NCBI RefSeq assembly: GCF_003815715.1
Contig: NZ_CP033922.1
Location: 3,210,001-3,274,000, forward strand
Length of the DNA stretch: 64,000 nt
Direction of reading: 5' to 3'
Origin: Chryseobacterium sp. G0162
GTDB taxonomy: Bacteria > Bacteroidota > Bacteroidia > Flavobacteriales > Weeksellaceae
Shown here one piece after another: positions 51,692 through 60,917 of the stretch (position 1 is the first letter of the stretch; the number at the start of each line of letters is the position of its first letter). The notes below the pieces were generated by a model. It saw only the letters and a program-made list of their open reading frames with translations. It searched no databases and was not told the origin of the DNA. A program made the position numbers and the translations under genes.

Positions 51692-53584
51692 TTATTTTTC
51701 AAGTTGCTTATAGCTTCTCTGTATAAAATCAGTCAGGTCTTTTCCTTTCAGTAGGTTTTGAGAAAGTTTAGCAAGATCTAAAGCGTATTTGATTAAGCTT
51801 TGTTTCTCTTCAGCATTCTCAGTTTTTAAAATCTGATTAGAAAGTTCACTGTTGGAATTTACAACTAAGTTGTACATTTCCGGGAACCCACCCATTCCGA
51901 ACATGCCACCACCACCGGTTGCCTGCATTTCTTTCATTCTTCTCATGAATTCGGGTTGAGTAATGGTAAATGGAGCATCATTGCTGTCAAGGTCTTCAAG
52001 CTGAACCGTGAATTTAGAATCCTGAATGGCTTCTTCTACATTCTTTTTCAAAGATTCTTTTTCAGTTTCATTCAGTTTTGAAATAACGGGCTCATCTTTC
52101 TTGATCAGATTGTTGATATGATCTGCATCCACTCTTGCGAATGAAATGTTTTCCTTCGTTGTTTCCAGTTTCTGGATAACGTGGGAAATGATTGGAGAAT
52201 CTAATAACAGGACTTCATATCCTTTATCCTTTGCAGACTGAATATAGCTGTGCTGTTCATCCGCATTGGTTGCGTAAAGAATTACAAGCTTGTTGTCTTT
52301 ATCAGTTTGAGTAGGCGTGATTTTATCAACTAACTCATTCCAAAGGAAATATTTTCCGTCTGTTGTTGGATATAATGTGAATTTATCAGCTTTTTCAGCA
52401 AATTTCTCTTCTGTAACCACTCCGTATTCGATGACTACTTTAATGTCATTCCATTTTTGTTCGTAGTCTTCACGGTTTTCATTGATTAAAGAAGCCATTT
52501 TATCAGCTACTTTTTTAGTAATGTAAGAAGAGATTTTCTTTACTGCACCATCTGCCTGAAGATAAGAACGGGATACGTTCAACGGAATATCCGGAGAATC
52601 AATTACCCCTCTTAGAAGCATTAAGAAATCCGGAACGATCCCTTTTACTTCATCCGTTACGAATACCTGATTTTGGTATAACTGGATTTTATCCTTATCA
52701 ATATTTAAGTTGTTGCTTAATTTGGGGAAGAATAAAACTCCTGTAAGGTTAAATGGATAATCAACATTCAGGTGAATATGGAATAGAGGTTCTTCAAACT
52801 GCATTGGATACAATTCATGGTAGAACTTCATATAATCTTCGTTGGTCAGATCACTTGGAGCGATAGTCCATGCTGGAGTAGGATTGTTGATGATATTATC
52901 TACTTCTTCAGTTTCAGCAACCGCATCTTCCGGTGCGTCTTCCGGTAAAGGAAGTGTATGTGTTTTTGTTCCGAATTTAATAGGAACAGGCATGAATTTG
53001 TTATACTTTAATAACAATTCACGGATTTTTGCTTCTTCTAAAAACTCTACAGAATCTTCTGCAATGTGAAGAATGATTTCTGTTCCTCTATCAGTTTTAT
53101 CAGTTGTTTCTTCAAGGGTGAATTCCGGGCTTCCGTCGCAGATCCATCTTACTGCGGGTTCGTCTTTATAAGATTTGGTAAGGATTTCTACTTTTTCAGC
53201 TACCATAAAAGCAGAGTAGAACCCAAGTCCGAAGTGTCCGATAATTCCTGAATCCTTTGCGGTATCTTTATATTTTTCCAAAAACTCTTCAGCTCCTGAG
53301 AATGCAACCTGGTTGATGTATTTTTCAACCTCTTCACCGGTCATACCAATACCTTGGTCTATGATACGTAACGTTTTCTGTTCTTTATCAATTTTAACTT
53401 CAAGCTTAGGATTTCCATATTCTACCTTTGCTTCACCAATACTTGTTAAATGTTTTAGTTTTAAAGTAGCATCCGTAGCATTAGAAATCAGCTCTCTTAA
53501 GAATATTTCGTGGTCACTGTAAAGAAACTTTTTAATAAGTGGGAAAATATTTTCCACCGATACATTAATATTTCCTTTCGTCAT
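51692..53584 (-). CDS. htpG: Molecular chaperone HtpG (Hsp90)
   Basis: A 630-aa Hsp90 homolog, cytoplasmic, that helps fold client proteins with ATP. The N-terminal GHKL ATPase domain has LRELISNATDATLKL, DQGIGMTGEEVEKYI and IGHFGLGFYSAFMVAEKV. The middle domain carries GVIDSPDIPLNVSRSYLQAD with the catalytic arginine. Length is normal and no charged eukaryotic linker is present. It is a single gene, divergent from the S9 peptidase gene and downstream of nothing obvious. Confidence 0.98.
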   Translation of the reverse strand: MTKGNINVSVENIFPLIKKFLYSDHEIFLRELISNATDATLKLKHLTSIGEAKVEYGNPKLEVKIDKEQKTLRIIDQGIGMTGEEVEKYINQVAFSGAEEFLEKYKDTAKDSGIIGHFGLGFYSAFMVAEKVEILTKSYKDEPAVRWICDGSPEFTLEETTDKTDRGTEIILHIAEDSVEFLEEAKIRELLLKYNKFMPVPIKFGTKTHTLPLPEDAPEDAVAETEEVDNIINNPTPAWTIAPSDLTNEDYMKFYHELYPMQFEEPLFHIHLNVDYPFNLTGVLFFPKLSNNLNIDKDKIQLYQNQVFVTDEVKGIVPDFLMLLRGVIDSPDIPLNVSRSYLQADGAVKKISSYITKKVADKMASLINENREDYEQKWNDIKVVIEYGVVTEEKFAEKADKFTLYPTTDGKYFLWNELVDKITPTQTDKDNKLVILYATNADEQHSYIQSAKDKGYEVLLLDSPIISHVIQKLETTKENISFARVDADHINNLIKKDEPVISKLNETEKESLKKNVEEAIQDSKFTVQLEDLDSNDAPFTITQPEFMRRMKEMQATGGGGMFGMGGFPEMYNLVVNSNSELSNQILKTENAEEKQSLIKYALDLAKLSQNLLKGKDLTDFIQRSYKQLEK

Positions 53585-53738
53585 AATATTTTAGATTTTT
53601 AATTTTCAAATCTTTCTCAAAAAAAATACCACGAAGAAGAAAGTGACAGAATGACATTTTTTTGAATGATAGAAACGAGGAATGATGTGGATTTGTCAAA
53701 GAAATACGCTATTTTTAATCCTTTAAAAAAAATTAAAA

Positions 53739-56627
53739 ATGAAGTTGAAATGTACAATTTTTATTCTGTTCATCATGGCTTGCAGTCTGTATGGGCAGAA
53801 GAAGCCTTTGGACCATTCTGTCTATGACAATTGGCAAAATATAGGTGCGAGAAAAATCTCAGATGATGGAAAATGGATTGCCTATTCTGTAGATGTTCAG
53901 GAGGGAAATCCTAACCTTTTTTTATATTCAGTTAAAAATAAAATTTCAAAGAAATTTGAGAGAGGGACAAAAGTTGATTTTACAGGTGATTCCAGATTTG
54001 CTGTTTTTCAGATCCGCCCATTGTATAAAGATATAAAAGCGGTAAAAGATAAAAAGCTTAAAAAGAATAAACTCACAAAAGACAGTCTTGCAATAATGGA
54101 TGTTTTGAATGGCAAGACGGAGAAAATTCCTAATGTAAAAACATTTAAAATTCCTGAAAAAATGGGTTCTTATGTGGCCTATCTTCTGGAAGATACCAAA
54201 GATAAATCTGCAGATAAGGATGACAATGACGAAAATAAGGAGGAAGATAAAAATGCAAAACCATTGCAACTGGTAGTACGAAATCTTCTGGATGGAAAAA
54301 TTACAACGTATGATAATGTAATCCGCTATGAGTTCAGTAAAAATGGTAAGCAACTCGCTTTTGTGACCAAGAAACCGGAGGAGAAAAAGGATAAAAAAGA
54401 GGAAAAGGATTCAACGGATGGAAAATCTGAAGATAAAAAAGATAAAGATACTGATAAATCAAAACCAAAGAAATACACTCTTGAAACCGTACAGATAGTA
54501 GATTTGCAAAAAGGAACGGTAACTAAAATTTCGGAAATGGAAGGTGATTTTTCACAATTATCTTTTGATGAGGTAGGAAGCCAATTGGCATTCGTAGGCA
54601 CTTCTTCTGCACAAAATGATTTAGTAAAGCTGTACAATTTGTATTACTTTAATTTTAAAGGAAATAAGCAGGAGTTAATCACCAATCAAAATACCCAAAT
54701 GAAAAAAGACTGGGTAATTTCTGAAAATCGTGTACCTCTATTCAGTAAAAATGGAAAGCAACTGTATTTCGGTGTTGCTCCAAGACCTATTGCAAAAGAT
54801 ACCGCAATGATTGCGAATGACCATGCTGTGGTGGATATCTGGAATTACAGAGATGATTATCTACAAACGGTACAGCTTAAAGAATTGAAAAATGATTTGA
54901 AAAAATCTTACGCTGCAGTAATGCAAACAGAGAAACCTGATTTCTTTAGGAATATTGATGGGGCAGATCTGGATACTTTACGATTGGTAAACGAAGGAAA
55001 TGCTGATTTTGCATTGGGAGTTACCAGCTTGAATAATCGTATTTCTTCGCAATGGGAAGGTTCAACAAAGAAAACCTATTTTGTGATTGATAACAAAACA
55101 GGAGAAAGAACAGAAATCATTAAAAACTTAGATGGTTCGGTTGCTGTCTCTCCATTGGGGAAATTCGTTGTAATTTTTGATAGTGAAAAAGGAAAATGGT
55201 TGAGCTATAATGTTAAAACAAAACAAACGTTGCCTCTTACTAGTGGATTGCCGGTTTCTTTTGTGGATGAAGAGTTTGATATGCCGGATTTTCCAAACGC
55301 TTACGGAATTGCTTCCTGGACGGATAATGATGAGTCTGTCATTATCAGAGACCGCTATGACCTTTGGGAATTTTTCCTGAACGGCTCAAAGAAACCAAGA
55401 AATATTACGAATGGATTTGGACGTAAAAATAAAGTAACATTTGATACTTACGATTTAGATAAAGATATTAAGAGTCTAAACCGAAAATCTTCTATCTATT
55501 TGTCTGCATTTGATAATACAACTAAAGCAAACGGGATTTTTAAAACTTCTATCCAGTCAAATACAGATCCTGTAAAAATTCAAATGGAAGAGGTATGGGG
55601 ATATCGTAGTCTTCAAAAAGCAAAAAATGCAGAAGAATATATTGTAGTAAAAGAATCCTATACAGATTCACCGAATATTTTTACAACATCAGATTTCTCA
55701 AAACAACAAAAAATAAGCGACACCAATCCGCAACAAAACCTTTATAATTGGGGAACGGACGAGTTGGTACATTGGACAACACCAAAAGGAAACACGTCTA
55801 CAGGAGTTTTATACAAGCCGGAAGATTTCAATCCGAACAAAAAATATCCTATGATTGTCTATTTTTATGAAAAACTTTCTGATAATCTGAACCGTTATGT
55901 GGCTCCTTCACCAACCCCTTCAAGATTAAATATTTCTTATTTTGTGAGCAACGGATATTTGGTTTTTACACCTGATATTTCTTACACAGACGGACTTCCC
56001 GGAGAATCAGCAATGGAATATATTAATTCCGGAGTTGAAAAACTGAAGCAAAACGCTTGGGTAGATGGTACTAAAATAGGAATTCAGGGACAAAGCTGGG
56101 GCGGTTATCAGGTAGCTTATCTTATTGCGCATACTGATATGTATGCCGCTGCCTGGAGCGGTGCTCCTGTAGTCAATATGACTTCTGCCTATGGAGGGAT
56201 CCGATGGGGTTCAGGAATGAACAGACAGTTTCAATATGAAAAATCGCAAAGCAGACTTGGAAAGAATCTATGGGAAGCACCGGATCTTTATATTAAAAAT
56301 TCACCGCTTTTTGCTATTGATAAAGTAAAAACTCCGGTAGCTATTATGAGTAACGATCAGGATGGTGCAGTGCCATGGTATCAGGGAATCGAAATGTTTA
56401 CAGCATTACGCCGTCTCGGAAAACCGGCATGGCTTCTGAATTATAATGGTGACGATCATAACCTTATCAAACGCCAGAACAGAAAAGATATTCAAATTCG
56501 AGAACAGCAGTTTTTTGATTATTATCTTAAAGGAGCTAAAGCTCCGGTCTGGATGACTAAAGGAATTCCGGCGACCCAAAAAGGAAAAGATTGGGGATTT
56601 GAGTTAACAGATGATAAACCTAATTAA
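53739..56627 (+). CDS. S9-family (prolyl oligopeptidase-like) exported serine peptidase
   Basis: A 962-aa enzyme with an export signal (MKLKCTIFILFIMACSLYGQ), an N-terminal beta-propeller-like region interrupted by a highly charged Asp/Lys-rich insert (about residues 150-250), and a C-terminal alpha/beta-hydrolase domain. The triad is Ser786 in GQSWGGY, Asp875 in NDQDGAVPW and His907 in GDDHNL. It likely cleaves peptides in the periplasm or at the surface. A TATTTTTA box near 53710 may be its promoter. An unusually long perfect terminator follows at once. Confidence 0.93.
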   Translation: MKLKCTIFILFIMACSLYGQKKPLDHSVYDNWQNIGARKISDDGKWIAYSVDVQEGNPNLFLYSVKNKISKKFERGTKVDFTGDSRFAVFQIRPLYKDIKAVKDKKLKKNKLTKDSLAIMDVLNGKTEKIPNVKTFKIPEKMGSYVAYLLEDTKDKSADKDDNDENKEEDKNAKPLQLVVRNLLDGKITTYDNVIRYEFSKNGKQLAFVTKKPEEKKDKKEEKDSTDGKSEDKKDKDTDKSKPKKYTLETVQIVDLQKGTVTKISEMEGDFSQLSFDEVGSQLAFVGTSSAQNDLVKLYNLYYFNFKGNKQELITNQNTQMKKDWVISENRVPLFSKNGKQLYFGVAPRPIAKDTAMIANDHAVVDIWNYRDDYLQTVQLKELKNDLKKSYAAVMQTEKPDFFRNIDGADLDTLRLVNEGNADFALGVTSLNNRISSQWEGSTKKTYFVIDNKTGERTEIIKNLDGSVAVSPLGKFVVIFDSEKGKWLSYNVKTKQTLPLTSGLPVSFVDEEFDMPDFPNAYGIASWTDNDESVIIRDRYDLWEFFLNGSKKPRNITNGFGRKNKVTFDTYDLDKDIKSLNRKSSIYLSAFDNTTKANGIFKTSIQSNTDPVKIQMEEVWGYRSLQKAKNAEEYIVVKESYTDSPNIFTTSDFSKQQKISDTNPQQNLYNWGTDELVHWTTPKGNTSTGVLYKPEDFNPNKKYPMIVYFYEKLSDNLNRYVAPSPTPSRLNISYFVSNGYLVFTPDISYTDGLPGESAMEYINSGVEKLKQNAWVDGTKIGIQGQSWGGYQVAYLIAHTDMYAAAWSGAPVVNMTSAYGGIRWGSGMNRQFQYEKSQSRLGKNLWEAPDLYIKNSPLFAIDKVKTPVAIMSNDQDGAVPWYQGIEMFTALRRLGKPAWLLNYNGDDHNLIKRQNRKDIQIREQQFFDYYLKGAKAPVWMTKGIPATQKGKDWGFELTDDKPN

Positions 56628-56670
56628 AATAAACTCGGCGGAGCCAAAGGCTCCGCCGAGTTTATTTTAA
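56624..56670 (+). terminator. Extra-long perfect terminator of the S9 peptidase gene
   Basis: Two arms of 22 bp (56624-56645 and 56649-56670) are perfect complements around an AAA loop. The left arm begins within the stop-codon region, and the core is ACTCGGCGGAGCC. Few bacterial terminators have a mismatch-free stem this long. Confidence 0.93.
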
Positions 56671-56779
56671 TCCTATTTTGAGAATATCATAACAAATAAT
56701 AAACTGACACAATGGCATTTTTTTTATGATGGGCCTATTGCGAGCTTTTATTATATTTACCGCCAATTTTAACAACAAT

Positions 56780-58237
56780 ATGGGAATCTTTGATTTTTTT
56801 AAGAAGAAAGACAACAGACAGGAAAATGTCAGTGCTCCGGTTCAGCAGCAAGAAATGCCAGAGGAGAAAATAGTAGAAGAGAAAATAGAGGAAGTGGTAG
56901 AGGTAATACAGGATCCAGTATTGGAAACGCCAGTACCACCACAACCTATGGAAGAGAAAAAGGTGAATGAATTATATGAAAAGATCAAGATTTATAGTGA
57001 TTATATCGTGTATTCTATTGCCCTTCAATTAAGAGGAGATTTTGCTCCAATTTCAGCGTTTGAAAAAGAAGATGGTCAAGTAGAAGGATTTGCTTATATG
57101 ATTACAGATCCTACTTATGGGCTTTCACCACAAGTCGTGCTTAGCAACATGAAGGAAAAGTTTGAAAACGAGTTGAAAGAAGGGAAAATCAAGTCGTATG
57201 CTATTCTTTATCATTCTCAGTTCAATAATGATGGTAACCATGCATTGGCAGTAAACCCGGAAGATCTTAAAGCGATTACAGTTTCTTACCATTTTAATGA
57301 TGGTGAACAAAATAATATTGCATTGCCTTATGCTTTCGAGAATGAAAATGTTACTTTCAAAGGCTTTGCTGAATTCTCTCATGAAGAAAACAATGAGATC
57401 ATGAATAACCAGCTGGTAGACGGTAAAGATTATTTTACAAACAGAGAAGAGATCAAAAGCCCGGAAAGTACAAATGAGGCTGGAATTATCATGAAGAAAT
57501 CAAATGTTCATTCTCTTGCGAATATGTGGGGTGGGATTTTTGGTTTTCAAAATTTCCAGACTCAAGAAAAATATTCTCAATATTTGATGGAAACGATGGC
57601 TTTGTGCAGAGTAGATGAAATACCTGCGGAAGAAAAGGCTAAGCATACAGAATTTGCAGATATAAGATTCAAAACGATTATCTCTGAAGATTTTAATACC
57701 ATTTATCCGGAAGTAAAAACCAATTTCTCTCTTGATTTCGAGACTAAAGAAATTCGTGAATGGGAAAATGTAGATAATAATGAAGCTATCGTAGGAGGTC
57801 TTGGAAGAGATACTTTCGGACTTTGGTTTTTCCCTACGGATTATTCAGAAAATAAAACTCAATATCAGACACAGAATAAGTTAAATATTAATTTGAGTGG
57901 AATTATTTTCGTGCTAGATCTCCATCAAAGTTTTGATTTACCGGATGGTACGAAGACTGATGAAGAATTTACCGCTTATAAACCAAGCCAGGATCTTCCT
58001 GATTATGGATGTATTGACTTTATTGGTAAAGTACTGGATATTAAAGAGAGTGAATTGCTGCCGGATGGAAGTGTAAAAGGATTTATTCTGAAACTAAGAC
58101 TGATTACCAATACAGAAGTGGAAGACTTCTTCACAGTTGATGCTTTTGTAAGTAAAGAAAATATGAGATTTGCTGCCCTTAGGCTAGGAATGCAGGTTGC
58201 AGGAGCTATGCAGTTACAGGGTAAGATTGCAGAATAA
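56780..58237 (+). CDS. Unknown cytoplasmic protein with acidic proline-rich N-terminus
   Basis: A 485-aa product from ATG 56780 (MGIFDFFKKKDNRQ). Residues 10-70 are low-complexity and acidic (EKIVEEKIEEVVEVIQDPV) with a proline hinge (LETPVPPQPMEEKK). The rest is a soluble mixed alpha/beta sequence (GFAYMITDPTYGLSPQVVLSNM, SLANMWGGIFGFQNFQ, YGCIDFIGKVLDIKE) without signal, membrane helix, or catalytic motif that I recognise. The C-terminal 80 residues could be a separate domain. Function unknown. It sits between the S9 peptidase and recA. Confidence 0.8.
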   Translation: MGIFDFFKKKDNRQENVSAPVQQQEMPEEKIVEEKIEEVVEVIQDPVLETPVPPQPMEEKKVNELYEKIKIYSDYIVYSIALQLRGDFAPISAFEKEDGQVEGFAYMITDPTYGLSPQVVLSNMKEKFENELKEGKIKSYAILYHSQFNNDGNHALAVNPEDLKAITVSYHFNDGEQNNIALPYAFENENVTFKGFAEFSHEENNEIMNNQLVDGKDYFTNREEIKSPESTNEAGIIMKKSNVHSLANMWGGIFGFQNFQTQEKYSQYLMETMALCRVDEIPAEEKAKHTEFADIRFKTIISEDFNTIYPEVKTNFSLDFETKEIREWENVDNNEAIVGGLGRDTFGLWFFPTDYSENKTQYQTQNKLNINLSGIIFVLDLHQSFDLPDGTKTDEEFTAYKPSQDLPDYGCIDFIGKVLDIKESELLPDGSVKGFILKLRLITNTEVEDFFTVDAFVSKENMRFAALRLGMQVAGAMQLQGKIAE

Positions 58238-58261
58238 AATAAGATAATATCTATATAAAAT

Positions 58262-58294
58262 AAAAACGGTCTGAACATTCAGACCGTTTTTTAT
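58262..58294. terminator. Shared bidirectional terminator between the 485-aa gene and recA
   Basis: AAAACGGTCTGA/TCAGACCGTTTT with an ACAT loop lies 24 bp after the plus-strand gene and 4 bp after recA on the minus strand. A and T runs on both sides allow both directions. Confidence 0.9.
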
Positions 58295-58297
58295 GTA

Positions 58298-59299
58298 TTA
58301 TTTGTTTTTCAACTCCTCTTTGATCTTGTTTTCCAATTCCTCGGCAAGTTCAGGATTATCTTTTAAAACATCTTTTACAGCATCACGCCCTTGGCCTAAT
58401 TTAGACTCTTCGTAGCTGAACCAAGAACCGCTTTTCTTCACAATTCCCATATCAACCGCTGTATCAAGAATTTCTCCTACTTTAGAAACTCCTTCTCCAT
58501 ACATAATGTCGAATTCTGCCTGTTTGAAAGGTGGAGCAACTTTGTTTTTCACAATCTTAACTTTCACACGGCTTCCGATGGCTTCATCACCTTGCTTGAT
58601 TGGTGCACTTGCTTTTCTGATGTCAATTCTTACAGAAGCATAGAATTTAAGAGCATTACCACCGGTAGTTGTTTCAGGGTTACCGAACATTACACCGATT
58701 TTTTCTCTTAACTGGTTGATGAAAATTACAGTACACTTCGTTCTTGAAATGGTAGCCGTTAATTTTCTTAATGCCTGAGACATCAATCTTGCATGAAGAC
58801 CCATTTTAGAATCTCCCATTTCCCCTTCAATCTCCGCTTTTGGAGTAAGCGCTGCAACAGAGTCAATAACAACAATATCAATTGCTCCTGAACGGATCAG
58901 ATTATCAGCAATTTCTAAAGCCTGTTCTCCGTTATCTGGCTGAGAAATGATAAGGTTTTCTAAATCAATTCCTAATTTCGCAGCATAAGTTCTGTCGAAG
59001 GCGTGCTCAGCATCAATAAATGCGGCAATACCACCAGCTTTTTGAGCTTCAGCAATAGCGTGAAGTGTTAATGTTGTTTTACCTGAAGATTCAGGTCCAT
59101 ATATTTCAATGATTCTTCCTTTTGGATATCCTCCTATACCTAATGCGATATCTAATCCTAAAGATCCGGAAGGAATTACTTCTATGGTATTGTCTATAGA
59201 ATCATCACCTAAAGTCATTACCGTTCCCTTTCCGTATGTTTTATCTAGCTTGTCAAGCACCAATGCGAGTGCTTTTTTCTTATCATCAATGTTACTCAT
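58298..59299 (-). CDS. recA: Recombinase RecA
   Basis: A 333-aa protein that drives strand exchange and SOS signalling. The Walker A loop is GPESSGKTT at 68-76. Family blocks [13 protein letters not shown] ([18 protein letters not shown]), [40 protein letters not shown] and KIKEELKNK at the C-terminus are present. Length is normal, without intein. A TATTTTTG box lies 20 bp before the ATG. I see no LexA-type operator palindrome in the 370-bp upstream gap. Confidence 0.98.
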   Translation of the reverse strand: MSNIDDKKKALALVLDKLDKTYGKGTVMTLGDDSIDNTIEVIPSGSLGLDIALGIGGYPKGRIIEIYGPESSGKTTLTLHAIAEAQKAGGIAAFIDAEHAFDRTYAAKLGIDLENLIISQPDNGEQALEIADNLIRSGAIDIVVIDSVAALTPKAEIEGEMGDSKMGLHARLMSQALRKLTATISRTKCTVIFINQLREKIGVMFGNPETTTGGNALKFYASVRIDIRKASAPIKQGDEAIGSRVKVKIVKNKVAPPFKQAEFDIMYGEGVSKVGEILDTAVDMGIVKKSGSWFSYEESKLGQGRDAVKDVLKDNPELAEELENKIKEELKNK

Positions 59300-59318
59300 C
59301 TCTATTAAAATAATTTCT

Positions 59319-59326
59319 CAAAAATA
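59319..59326 (-). promoter_or_regulatory. Putative -7 promoter box of recA
   Basis: TATTTTTG on the minus strand, 20 bp before the recA ATG. A TTTTTG lies 14 bp upstream of it instead of the standard 19-20. Confidence 0.5.
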
Positions 59327-59669
59327 CATAATTTATAGATCAAAAACTAATATTATTTATCCCTGAAACCGGTTTTTAGAGTTAAAAAATGATAAAATTT
59401 TAAGACTGATGTTATTCATAACGAAGGAGATGCAAAATGTGGTATGGAGATATTGAAAAAATAAAGAAAGTTAGGGTTGGAAGCAGGAAACAGGAGGCTG
59501 GAAGTTAATATTGACCGGATAATTTCTAAGAGTTATAGTCTTTATAACCTATTGAGTTAGCCTATTTTTTAATGATTATATTACTTTTATATTGATGGGT
59601 TCAACCAGAAATTCATCCGTCTGATATAAAAAATGCTTATCTTAAAACATTATTTTTAAGATCATTCTT
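59327..59669. other. Gap between recA and a membrane protein gene
   Basis: About 340 bp with no accepted gene. It contains a purine-rich stretch (59475-59504) of partial direct repeats, GGAAGCAGG / GGAGGCTGG / GGAAG, that stands out from the AT-rich surroundings. I believe similar GGAAGCTGG-type stretches are scattered in related genomes, but this is unverified. Nothing else is recognised. Confidence 0.5.
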
Positions 59670-60884
59670 ATGGACAGAAAATTAAAATTATTCCTGATTA
59701 AATCTTTTGCTGTATTAGCTGTCATCCACCTGGCTTACTTTATTTACGGATATGTAAAATTTGAGGGCCTTAAGGGAATTTATATTTATACAGAATTTTA
59801 CAGGTTCAAATTTTATGATGACGTTTCCATTTCTCACGTTTTCATATCAGGTCTTTTTCTGTTTTTCTTTGTTATTTTTCTCCTTAGGAATCATTCCCAA
59901 AAGAAATATGATCTATCAAAAAAATTGGGAATAGGTATTGTGCTTTTATTGATATCCTTTTTGTCCCTGACTTTTTTCATCAGTTACAGTTTCGGATTAA
60001 ATGCAAAACTTCGAACTGAATTGCCTGAAAAGGACCTTAATAAAGATAAAACGCTGCTGAATGTCTTACAGCCTTTTCTATATAACTATACTTCCTACAG
60101 TTCAGAGAAACTGTTTAACGCCGAAAATATTTTATATCCCAAACCTTATCCTGTGATAGAACAGAGAGATACCCTGTATTATTATCCGGACAATAAGGAT
60201 TATTATTCAATAGAATCAACTTATTACAGTATTGATACATTAACTGTGCTAAGTACCGATCACAAAAAAATAAGCGATAAAGCAAGATCAGTACTCGACA
60301 TTCTTGGACTTGATACCAGTGAGATGGAAAAAAGGATTATTTCTAAAAAGAATATAGGGGATAGTACTCAAATTATATTTAAAGGAACAGTAGTACATCC
60401 CGATTACGATGATAAAATGTGTATTTTTCTTAAAAATAATATTTTGTTCTCTCCATTGCATAACATTCCTGAACAGAAACAAAAGTATCAAAATGCGACA
60501 AAAAGATACAATTTGCTTTACAAATATAGCCAGGATTCACTGCTTGCCTCATTTCAGAAACTGGATGTCCTTTTAAAAAAATATAATATAGAAACGAAGA
60601 TCGTTCCGAAAGATCTGACTAAAGATGTTTTTTATTACAGAGATCATCAGCAGGAACCTCTTAATGCAATACGAAATACTTACGAAAGAGGCCAGTTAAA
60701 AGAAAAATTTGCAATCCTTGATCGTCTGTTTTACAAACCGAACTATCTACACCCTTCTATTGTGGGATTTTTCATTAGTGCAGTCTTTGGTGTCTGGTTT
60801 ATTTTGTTTTTATTGTACCTGATCTGGAATTTCAGAAACAGAAAACTTTCTTCGGATAGTGTTAAGGAAGATGAACAAATGTAA
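59670..60884 (+). CDS. Unknown membrane protein with extracytoplasmic domain
   Basis: A 404-aa protein. Three hydrophobic helices lie at about 9-27, 55-73 and 85-108 (GIVLLLISFLSLTFFISYSFG), then a long soluble domain (about 115-360) rich in Tyr, Asp and Lys (TLYYYPDNKDYYSIESTYYS), and a last helix near 365-388 (IVGFFISAVFGVWFILFLLYLI). The termini are probably cytoplasmic. I do not recognise the family; the arrangement distantly recalls LptF/G-like permeases but lacks their length. It has no co-directional neighbours. Confidence 0.75.
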   Translation: MDRKLKLFLIKSFAVLAVIHLAYFIYGYVKFEGLKGIYIYTEFYRFKFYDDVSISHVFISGLFLFFFVIFLLRNHSQKKYDLSKKLGIGIVLLLISFLSLTFFISYSFGLNAKLRTELPEKDLNKDKTLLNVLQPFLYNYTSYSSEKLFNAENILYPKPYPVIEQRDTLYYYPDNKDYYSIESTYYSIDTLTVLSTDHKKISDKARSVLDILGLDTSEMEKRIISKKNIGDSTQIIFKGTVVHPDYDDKMCIFLKNNILFSPLHNIPEQKQKYQNATKRYNLLYKYSQDSLLASFQKLDVLLKKYNIETKIVPKDLTKDVFYYRDHQQEPLNAIRNTYERGQLKEKFAILDRLFYKPNYLHPSIVGFFISAVFGVWFILFLLYLIWNFRNRKLSSDSVKEDEQM

Positions 60885-60917
60885 TTTTCCCCTTTTCGTT
60901 TCCTTAAAAGGCTGAGT

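Noticed and set aside
53946..54637. Minus-strand frames of 103 and 135 codons opposite the S9 peptidase gene
   Set aside because: They are antisense shadows of the Lys/Asp-rich insert, giving artificial Ser/Phe/Ile-rich proteins.
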